Source: a bacterium CG_4_9_14_3_um_filter_65_15 (GTDB lineage Bacteria; Krumholzibacteriota; Krumholzibacteriia; LZORAL124-64-63). From it: a DNA stretch of 49,516 bases. The stretch is from positions 1 through 49,516 of the forward strand of contig PFVX01000046.1 of assembly GCA_002790835.1 (NCBI GenBank), in the 5' to 3' direction. A model generated the notes under the pieces. It did no database searches, was not told the origin of the DNA, and saw only the letters and a list, made by a program, of their open reading frames with translations. A program made the translations under genes and the position numbers. This document shows positions 9,135 through 16,018 of the stretch, piece by piece. Each line of letters starts with the position of its first letter. Position 1 is the stretch's first letter.

Positions 9135-10021
9135 CGAAACGATCGACACGATTTCCCGCCGGGACGTGCCTGCTGCTCTGGGCGGCCTTGGCCGTGCTAT
9201 CGCCGCCTGCGGCCCGCGCCGACTTCAAGCAACAGCACATCGGGGCGCGTCCCATGGCCCTGGGTTCGGCCTATGTGGCCTTGGCCGACGACGCCAACGC
9301 CGTGTACTGGAACCCCGCCGGCCTGACCCGCCTGGCCACCCCGATGATCATGGGCACGCGGACCCGGTTGTTCACCAGCGACATCAACAACGACTACGTG
9401 GCCGTGGGCGTGCCCGGTCGCCTCCTTTCCTTCGGCGCGAGCTGGGTCCGCCTGGGCATCGACAACATCTACTCCGAGGACACCATCAACCTGGCGGTGG
9501 CCGCCAAGGCACCCTGGCTGAAGGGGCTGTCGGTCGGCATCGCCGGCAAGCTCTTCCTCCTGGACGCCCCCGGATACGTCCAGTACGACGACCCCAACTA
9601 CCTGGGCGGGGACCACGATTTCAGCTTCGATCTGGGTTGGCTCTACGACAAGGGCGGCAACTGGACCCTGGGTGGAACCTTCTACAACGTCCTGTCCCCC
9701 AAGCTGCAACTGATCAGCACCACCACGGATCCCGATCCCGTGTACAGCGAATGGGTCCTGGGCGGCAGCTACCTGTTCCGCGAGACCCTGCTGGCGACGG
9801 CCGACCTGCGCAGCCGCGAGGGTGAACTCAACAACATGGTCATCAACTGGGGCGCGGAAATCTGGTTTTTCAACACCCTGGCGCTGCGGGCGGGCATGGC
9901 CGAGGGCAAAGTGACCCTGGGCGCCGGCCTGCAGGACGCCCACTGGCGCCTGGGGCTGGCCCTGGAGACCAACAACAAGCTGGGCGACATCTATGAGATT
10001 TCGTTCACCCTCAGGAAGTGA
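9131..10021 (+). CDS. PorV/PorQ-like outer-membrane protein
   Basis: Predicted outer-membrane beta-barrel of 296 residues with a signal peptide ending near Ala-Arg-Ala. The mature start carries the hallmark of the PorV/PorQ (UPF0164, FadL-related) family: GARPMALGSAYVALADDANA followed by YWNPAGL. In type IX secretion, PorV carries C-terminal-domain cargo to the cell surface. Here the gene overlaps the end of a giant secreted protein by four bases, so a cargo-carrier pairing is tempting but unproven. PorV-like proteins also occur in bacteria without a known type IX system, where their role is unclear. Confidence 0.8.
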   Translation: MTKRSTRFPAGTCLLLWAALAVLSPPAARADFKQQHIGARPMALGSAYVALADDANAVYWNPAGLTRLATPMIMGTRTRLFTSDINNDYVAVGVPGRLLSFGASWVRLGIDNIYSEDTINLAVAAKAPWLKGLSVGIAGKLFLLDAPGYVQYDDPNYLGGDHDFSFDLGWLYDKGGNWTLGGTFYNVLSPKLQLISTTTDPDPVYSEWVLGGSYLFRETLLATADLRSREGELNNMVINWGAEIWFFNTLALRAGMAEGKVTLGAGLQDAHWRLGLALETNNKLGDIYEISFTLRK

Positions 10022-10031
10022 CGGGCCACCG

Positions 10032-11621
10032 ATGCGACTGAACAGTTATACGGCAGGCAGGTGCAGGTTGGCCGCGGGCCATCCCTTGGCTCTCCTGGTG
10101 CTGGTCGCGGCCCTGGCCCTGCCCTGCACCTCCCAGGCCGGCAACCGCATGGAGGGCTACTACTCCCTGTCCATCGCCGCCGAGAAGCAGGACACCCGCT
10201 GGCATTTCGGCGCTCCGGACGAGAACGGAATCCCCAGCCATTACGCCGAACTGAAGTTCTTCTCCAATCCCAACGACCGGCTGGAAGTCTTCTCCAAACT
10301 CCGCGCCTGGGCCAACCGGGACGACGGCAGCACCTCGGACGTGGAATTCTACCGCCCACCCTGGTACAGCGCCGAAGGTCACATCAAGATCCGGGAAACC
10401 AAGTGGGAGTCGTACATCTTCTACCGGCAGAACCGGTTCTACATCAACGACGAACCGCTGCTGCGCCTGGTCGACGACAACAAGCTGAAGAACGATTCCT
10501 ACGGCCCCATGGCCCAGGGAGTCCGCGTGGATTTCTGGGATACCGACCTCCTGGGAGTCAAGGGCCTGGGCGGCACCTTGATCGTCAGCGACTCGGGCAG
10601 CACCGTTCCCGCCGGCGACACCTACTACGTCGCCCGGCTGCGCCACAAGGTCTGGGGTGAGCGCATCACCTCCGGAGCGATGCTCCTGCGCAAGGACTTC
10701 GGCTTCGACTCCACCGGCAAATCGTACAACCAGGTCTATTCCGCCGACGTGACCTTGTCCCCGCGCAACCTGGTCGACACCGGACTCCAGCTCGGCCCCA
10801 TCAACCTCGAGCAATCCCGCTGGACGGCCGAAACCGCCTGGAGCATCCGGCCCGGCGAAGAGGCCAGCATCGGCGCCTCCCGCGCCCGTGCGCGCGCCAT
10901 CGCCATGGAGATGCGCAACATCGTCATCGGTGACCTGACCCTCAACGGCTGGTACAACGACTTCGGCGAGGATTTCCGCAGCTACCTGTCCAACCGATTC
11001 GACGACAGCCACGAGTACAACCGGGTGCAGAAGCACGCCGAAGCCATCTGGCTGGTCCCGCGCAAGTCGGTGACGGCGAAATTCACCTACGACCATTATC
11101 GCAAGCGCATCGCCGACGAACCGGGCGGCGGTCTGCGCCCCGCCACCGAGCTCTACGGCGAGCTCTACATGGAATACATCAACGGCTTCAAGTCCCGCTT
11201 CGCCTACAAGCAGTGGCGCGGCTATGACGGATCCCTGGAGATCAACGACTTCTACACCTACCCCGACTGGTTCGGGGAGGTTTCGGTGGAGAACTTCCTG
11301 GCCAAGATCAGGATCCAGGGCCGCGTCCACGACGCCGGCACCTTCCGCCAGGTCACCGCGTTCGGCTTCGACATGCAGGTGAACATCACCACCAAGCTGA
11401 AGGGTTACCTGCGGGCCATGAACGTCAACGAGAAGACCGAGGCCCGGCACACCCTGTTCGCCCAGCTGAAGTACGACCTGGGCTGGGGCGCGGACCTCTA
11501 TCTCGAATTCGGTGATCCGGGCCAGTCGGACAACCTCGTGTATACCGATTGGTTCGTGAACGAGAGCAACGGAGACAACTTGCGCGACCGGATCAAATTG
11601 AGCCTGTCGTCGTGGTTCTAG
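10032..11621 (+). CDS. Outer-membrane beta-barrel protein of unknown specificity
   Basis: 529 residues. The start at 10032 gives a signal peptide (hydrophobic LALLVLVAALALPC stretch, cleavage near SQA) and lies 10 bases after the previous stop with an AGGAAG ribosome-binding site. The mature protein alternates polar and hydrophobic residues with many aromatic girdle residues and ends in Ser-Trp-Phe, the C-terminal aromatic expected of a BAM substrate. I do not recognise a named family. It sits between the PorV-like protein and the starch-binding barrel, so it may be a channel or structural partner for glucan uptake. That is inference from position. Confidence 0.75.
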   Translation: MRLNSYTAGRCRLAAGHPLALLVLVAALALPCTSQAGNRMEGYYSLSIAAEKQDTRWHFGAPDENGIPSHYAELKFFSNPNDRLEVFSKLRAWANRDDGSTSDVEFYRPPWYSAEGHIKIRETKWESYIFYRQNRFYINDEPLLRLVDDNKLKNDSYGPMAQGVRVDFWDTDLLGVKGLGGTLIVSDSGSTVPAGDTYYVARLRHKVWGERITSGAMLLRKDFGFDSTGKSYNQVYSADVTLSPRNLVDTGLQLGPINLEQSRWTAETAWSIRPGEEASIGASRARARAIAMEMRNIVIGDLTLNGWYNDFGEDFRSYLSNRFDDSHEYNRVQKHAEAIWLVPRKSVTAKFTYDHYRKRIADEPGGGLRPATELYGELYMEYINGFKSRFAYKQWRGYDGSLEINDFYTYPDWFGEVSVENFLAKIRIQGRVHDAGTFRQVTAFGFDMQVNITTKLKGYLRAMNVNEKTEARHTLFAQLKYDLGWGADLYLEFGDPGQSDNLVYTDWFVNESNGDNLRDRIKLSLSSWF

Positions 11622-11691
11622 AATCGTTCCAGACGGCGGACCGCGGCTGCAGACTGCGGATCCGTTTCAACAACTGCAGCGGGAGACTGCC

Positions 11692-14139
11692 ATGAGCGTC
11701 AACGCACAAAGTCGGCATTCCACTTTCCGGTCGGGCCTGCGCCGCCTATCGGCCTTCAGCCTGGGCGCCTGCCTGATGCTGGCCACACTGGCCGCATCCG
11801 CTGCACCAACACCCGGCGACGGAGGGGTCCTGTTCACCTACAGCGCACCCGACGCCGCTGCGGTGTTCCTGGCCGGTGATTTCAACGGGTGGGACGCCAC
11901 CGCCACGCCCCTGGTCAAGGGTGACAAGGGCCTTTGGAAGGTGACGGTTCCCCTGGAACCCGGCGAGTACGAGTACAAGTTCGTGGTCGATGACCAATGG
12001 CAGGACGACCCGGACAACTCCCGCCGCAAGTCAGACCCCTTCGGAGGCTTCAACTCCCTGGTCGTCGTGGGCGCCGACGGAAAGCCCGAGGCGGATGCCG
12101 CGGCAGCCGCACCCGCCCAGGCCGGAACCCCCGCGCCCGCCGCAACCGACAAGATCGCCGTGGGCCGGCCCAAGGCCACGGCCGACGGCGTGCTGTTCAC
12201 CTATCGCGATCCGGGCGCCGGCGCCGTCTTCCTGGCGGGGACCTTGAACGGCTGGAGCGCCACCGACACCCCCATGAAGAAGGACGGCAAGGGCAACTGG
12301 TCCGTGGTTAAGAAGCTGGATGCGGGCAGTTACGAGTACAAGTTCGTGGTGGACGGCAACTGGGTGGCCGACCCGGAGAATCCCGACACTTCGGCCGACC
12401 CCTACGGCCGCGTGAACTCCGTCGTCGCGGTGGATGACAAGGGGAAGGTCGTCGCGGCGTCCGCCGCGCCGGCTTCCGCCTCCACGGGAACCACGTTGAC
12501 CACCAAGATGACCATGAGCGGGCGTTACCTGACCCGGTTCGAGCTGACCAAGAACGTCAACTCCGACCCGCGGTACCGCCTCCTGCGCCCTTCCATGAGC
12601 GTGGACATGAACTTCAACACGCAGGTCAACGACCTGGTGGACGCCTATACGCGGCTGCGCATGGACAGCAACGACAACGTGATCCTCAACAACATCACCG
12701 GCAACCTGGACGAGGCGACGATGTGGGTCCATCCCGACAAGTTCGACGTCAAGGCCTACTGGAACCGGGAGATCTTCACGAGCACCGATCCCCTGAACCT
12801 CGCGGGCAACACCAACCACCCGGGGTCCATCGGGCACGACCACCTGCAACTGGGCAAGGGAACCGCGGGCGCCGTCGTGACCGCCGACCCGTTCGGAGTG
12901 CATTTCCGGGGCTTTTTCGCCAACGTCCACAATTTCGACTACTACAACGACCCGCGCCTGTTCGACAACACGGGCGGGGACCGCATCTGGGGCCGCTTCT
13001 CACACAAGATCGGGTCGGTGGATCTGGGGGTTCCCATCTGGCTGCAGCGTGAGCTCATCTGGATGAACTTCGAATCCATCGTGGGCCAGCCGTCCACCGG
13101 CATCCCCGCCCTGGACGACTACCTGGCGCGCTCGGGTGACTCGAGCACCTGGTTCGAGACCGAGTACCACGATTACAAGTTCGGCGTCGACGCCACCATG
13201 CCCCTGCGCGACGAGACCATGCGCCTGGGCGCCGAGGTCCTCTATGTCGACACCGCCGAACGCTTCGTGACGGGCAACCAGGCGGGCCAGAACAACGTGA
13301 ACGGCACCATCGACGTGCCCTTCGACGACCGCAGCGCCCTGCTCGCCTCCCTGCGCCTGGACTACGACCCGGACGTGGAAACATCCGTGAGGCTGCAGCA
13401 CCGTCGCCAGAACACCCACGGGGCCACCGCCGACCAGCGCACCCTGCTGCTCGGCTTCGTGGACCAAGCCATCGCGGAAAACCACATCTTCTTCGCCATC
13501 GCCGACGCTCCGGCCCCGACCACCTGGAACTGGACGGAATTCGAGTTGGACAAGACCAGCGGAGACCGCCAGCTGAAACTCTATTGCTGGTACTCGACCC
13601 TGCAGGAGGATTTCGCCGCCGTCGGGCGGACCGTGCCGGGCGACACCACCCGCACCGACCGGACCCAGGGGACCCTGTACCTGTCCGGCCTGGTCGGCAA
13701 GGGTGAGGCCGACTCCCGTTTCGGCCACGGCGAACTGGAATTCGGGCTGACCTTCATGGACCCCGACGTGGGCGACCAGGACGCCAAGTCCTACGAGTTC
13801 ATCGGACGCTGGCGCCGACAGGTCTCGCGCACGGTCGACGCCATCGCCGACGTCCGCCACATCGCCTACGACGTCACCGGCTCCGACGCGACCGTCAACG
13901 ACGACTTCTGGGCCCCGTTCCTGGGCCTGGAGTACGAGCCCCAGGCCAACCTGGACCTGGTCTTCGGTTACGGGGTGGATCCGGTGGAACTGAGCATCGA
14001 CTACAACGGCCGCCAGTTCGGCCGCTGGTGGTACCGCCAGCGCTACCTGTTCGACAACCCCGACGCCGGCCTGATGGATGCGGAACAATACCTGGAGAAC
14101 GCCAGGGTCTTCACCCTGCGCGCCCAGTTGACCTTCTAA
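11692..14139 (+). CDS. Tandem starch-binding (CBM48-like) modules fused to an outer-membrane beta-barrel
   Basis: 815 residues. Signal peptide (~1-37); two E-set starch/glycogen-binding modules of the CBM48/AMPK-GBD type at ~43-126 and ~164-246; Ala/Pro-rich linkers; then a barrel-like region from ~266 ending in LTF with a terminal Phe. Both modules carry the family pattern VFLAG-x-x-NGW, then YEYKFVVD, then a D-P-x-G-x-x-NS loop. Such modules normally sit on enzymes, kinases or soluble binding proteins, not at the N-terminus of a barrel. If the barrel spans the outer membrane, starch could be bound directly at a pore. Which side of the membrane the modules face cannot be read from sequence. 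Fourth gene of the operon, with a GGGAGA ribosome-binding site. Confidence 0.85.
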   Translation: MSVNAQSRHSTFRSGLRRLSAFSLGACLMLATLAASAAPTPGDGGVLFTYSAPDAAAVFLAGDFNGWDATATPLVKGDKGLWKVTVPLEPGEYEYKFVVDDQWQDDPDNSRRKSDPFGGFNSLVVVGADGKPEADAAAAAPAQAGTPAPAATDKIAVGRPKATADGVLFTYRDPGAGAVFLAGTLNGWSATDTPMKKDGKGNWSVVKKLDAGSYEYKFVVDGNWVADPENPDTSADPYGRVNSVVAVDDKGKVVAASAAPASASTGTTLTTKMTMSGRYLTRFELTKNVNSDPRYRLLRPSMSVDMNFNTQVNDLVDAYTRLRMDSNDNVILNNITGNLDEATMWVHPDKFDVKAYWNREIFTSTDPLNLAGNTNHPGSIGHDHLQLGKGTAGAVVTADPFGVHFRGFFANVHNFDYYNDPRLFDNTGGDRIWGRFSHKIGSVDLGVPIWLQRELIWMNFESIVGQPSTGIPALDDYLARSGDSSTWFETEYHDYKFGVDATMPLRDETMRLGAEVLYVDTAERFVTGNQAGQNNVNGTIDVPFDDRSALLASLRLDYDPDVETSVRLQHRRQNTHGATADQRTLLLGFVDQAIAENHIFFAIADAPAPTTWNWTEFELDKTSGDRQLKLYCWYSTLQEDFAAVGRTVPGDTTRTDRTQGTLYLSGLVGKGEADSRFGHGELEFGLTFMDPDVGDQDAKSYEFIGRWRRQVSRTVDAIADVRHIAYDVTGSDATVNDDFWAPFLGLEYEPQANLDLVFGYGVDPVELSIDYNGRQFGRWWYRQRYLFDNPDAGLMDAEQYLENARVFTLRAQLTF

Positions 14140-14150
14140 GGAGTGCCAAC

Positions 14151-14588
14151 ATGCGACCGGACCTATCCGCCGCGAGATCCGCGACCCTGACCGCAACCAT
14201 ATTGCTGCTGGCTGTCCTGCTGGTGGGATGCAGCTACACGAGGATCCTGCGCAGCCGCCTGCCGTCGCCCCACCGCGTGGACGACTTCGAAAACGCGGTC
14301 CTGTTCCAGTACGAGGCGCCCCAGGCCAAGCACGTCAACCTGTGCGGCAACTGGGACGACAACACCTGGTGCGGCACTCAGGGCACCGGCCGCTTCGACC
14401 AGACCATCGGCGCCATGCAGGATGAGGACCACGACGGTGTCTGGCAGGTCACCGTCCCTCTCAAGGCCGGTCGCTACCAGTACAAGTTCGCCGTGGACTG
14501 GGGCATCCGCTGGGAATCCGACCAGAACAATCCCTTGTCCGAGGAAGACGGTTTCGGAGGATCCAATTCGATCCTGATCCTGCACTGA
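14151..14588 (+). CDS. Small starch-binding (CBM48-like) lipoprotein
   Basis: 145 residues. Lipoprotein signal with lipobox LLVGC, then about 30 linker residues and one CBM48/AMPK-GBD-like module (VLFQYEAPQAKHVNLCGNW, then YQYKFAVDWG, then EDGFGGSNS). Compared with the other modules in the locus it has an insertion after the first strands (around NTWCGTQGTGRFDQ) and two cysteines (in CGNW and WCG) that could form a disulfide. The ATG at 14151 follows AAGGAGTG by 5 bases and lies 11 bases after the barrel stop; longer upstream frames are shadows. Last gene of the operon. A likely function is a glucan-binding accessory lipoprotein, analogous in role but not in sequence to SusE/F. Confidence 0.85.
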   Translation: MRPDLSAARSATLTATILLLAVLLVGCSYTRILRSRLPSPHRVDDFENAVLFQYEAPQAKHVNLCGNWDDNTWCGTQGTGRFDQTIGAMQDEDHDGVWQVTVPLKAGRYQYKFAVDWGIRWESDQNNPLSEEDGFGGSNSILILH

Positions 14589-14616
14589 CCAATCGTCTCT
14601 CCCACCCCGAAACAGG

Positions 14617-14646
14617 AACAGGCCCGGCTTCAGCCGGGCCTGTTTC
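14617..14646 (+). terminator. Rho-independent terminator of the starch-binding operon
   Basis: A 13-bp perfect stem (left arm 14617-14629, right arm 14632-14644, core GGCCCGGCT) is followed by a short T run. It lies 28 bases after the lipoprotein stop and ends the 3195-14588 operon. Confidence 0.85.
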
Positions 14647-14661
14647 GTTCACCATGCCGAC

Positions 14662-14692
14662 AAAAAAACCCCCCGGTCCGAAGGCCGAGGGG
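14662..14692 (-). terminator. Rho-independent terminator of the CBM20-like gene
   Basis: Read on the minus strand, a GC-rich hairpin (14692-14669, CCCC pairing with GGGG, one internal mismatch, TTCG loop) is followed by seven T residues (14668-14662). It lies just after the stop at 14719 and sits back to back with the plus-strand terminator. Confidence 0.85.
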
Positions 14693-14718
14693 CTGCGAAC
14701 TTCCCGTAGGGGAATGGC

Positions 14719-15867
14719 TTACCGGAACATGCTCTTGAGCGAGCCCCAGCTGCTGTCCTGGGCATCGACCGGCATGCAGTCGATGGCGCCGTCATCCCAC
14801 CCGAAGAACAGGTCGGTCTCGGCGAGGATGCTGTTGTCCACGGTGAAGGAGCGGTTGCCCACGCCTTCCCAGGTCTGGCAGGCGTCCTTCTTGAACTTGA
14901 ACTCGAAGGTGAAGGGGATCTGCGTGCCCTGCGGGAAGACCAGGCAGGCCTGGTACAGGTTCGAACCGATCATGACCATGGGCTTGCCGTCGCCCCAGTT
15001 GGTCAGCTCGGCCAGTCCACCGGTCACACACACGCCGCCGTCGGTGGTCGCGGCGCCCAGGCAAACCTGAATGCAGACGACTTTGTCCTCGGTCAGGAAG
15101 GTCTCGTTGCCGCAGCCCATGGGCAGGTCTTCCCAGCTCTGCGTGTCGAGCACGACGGAGGGGGAAAGGCCGTCGGTGGGCAGGGTCACGGCGCGGTTGG
15201 CGTGGCTTTCCCAGGTGGCGCAGCCATCCTTCTTGAATTTGTACTCGAAATACGGATTGGAACCGGCCGGGAAGGTCACGACGCCTTCCCAAAGGTCGCC
15301 GCTGGTGTTGATCAGGTTGACGCCCGTACCCCAGGTGCCGATTTCGGCCGCCGAACCGATGACGCAGACGTCGCCGGCGGTGACCGCACCACTCAGACAG
15401 ACGGAGAACGTCACGTCGATGGGACTGGGCAGGACATTGGACACGGTGTAGGTCTGGGGGGCAGCATTGCTGGCCTGGTCCAGCAGACCGGAGTAGTCCG
15501 TCATGTCACTCAGATCGTGGAAGGTGATGTCCACGGCGACCCAGGCCGCTCCGGCCATCATGCTGGTCGGGACCTGAGCCGTGTACTCGTCGTTGGCTCC
15601 ATTGTCGCCGAGGAAGGCCATGGCCACGCTCATGTTGCCGCCCAAGTCGTTGGTGATGACCATGTCGGCGGAGATGTCCGCACCCTGGCCGGCCGCGTCG
15701 GTGACGCCGCCCTTCCAGACCTGGGCGTAGACGTCCACGGGGCTCACGGGAGTGACGATGGCGCCGCTGTTGGGCCAGACATTGCCGGCCCAGCCGATGA
15801 CGGCGAGGGCGTTACCCGCTGCACACAGCAGCATGGCGGCGCTCGCCAGCAGGATCAATTTCTTCAT
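14719..15867 (-). CDS. Secreted protein with two CBM20-like starch-binding domains
   Basis: 382 residues. Signal peptide of 22 residues (cleavage after ALA), an N-terminal beta-rich domain of no recognised family (~23-140), then two CBM20-like domains (~152-250 and ~265-355). Each has the family pattern: a VTFSV- or CIQVCL-type strand, GSAAEIGTWG or GGLAELTNWG, an FEYKFKKD strand and a W-E-x-x-x-NR motif. Four cysteines recur at matching places in both repeats. No catalytic domain is present, so this is probably a free or surface-attached starch-binding protein. The ATG at 15867 follows GGGAGGGT. Monocistronic, with its own extended -10 motif and terminator. Confidence 0.85.
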   Translation of the reverse strand: MKKLILLASAAMLLCAAGNALAVIGWAGNVWPNSGAIVTPVSPVDVYAQVWKGGVTDAAGQGADISADMVITNDLGGNMSVAMAFLGDNGANDEYTAQVPTSMMAGAAWVAVDITFHDLSDMTDYSGLLDQASNAAPQTYTVSNVLPSPIDVTFSVCLSGAVTAGDVCVIGSAAEIGTWGTGVNLINTSGDLWEGVVTFPAGSNPYFEYKFKKDGCATWESHANRAVTLPTDGLSPSVVLDTQSWEDLPMGCGNETFLTEDKVVCIQVCLGAATTDGGVCVTGGLAELTNWGDGKPMVMIGSNLYQACLVFPQGTQIPFTFEFKFKKDACQTWEGVGNRSFTVDNSILAETDLFFGWDDGAIDCMPVDAQDSSWGSLKSMFR

Positions 15868-15978
15868 GGTACCCTCCCGAGCTGAAATGAAGTTCATGGG
15901 GCAAAAGATTACCGGGGGGCACGATATCCGAGCCCGATGGCCGCAGAAACCACCGGGCCAGACCTGGCCCCATGAGGA

Positions 15979-15987
15979 ATGATAACA
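15979..15987 (-). promoter_or_regulatory. Extended -10 promoter-like motif upstream of the CBM20-like gene
   Basis: On the minus strand the bases read TGTTATCAT, an extended -10 (TGn plus TATCAT), about 112 bases before the ATG. The flanking bases (TGTGTTATCATT) match the motif before the amylase lipoprotein gene (TGTGTTATAATT at 18841). A weak CCCC/GGGG hairpin directly upstream may help end transcription of the gene at 16019. Confidence 0.45.
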
Positions 15988-16018
15988 CAATTACCCCGAT
16001 TAGTGGGGGATTTTTGCG

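Noticed and set aside
4191-9149. A 1652-codon open frame on the minus strand opposite the giant secreted protein
   Set aside because: It is the mirror of GC-rich codon use: His/Gly/Val/Gln-rich with no domain, no ribosome-binding site and no hydrophobic pattern. The plus-strand protein has a signal peptide and clear domains.
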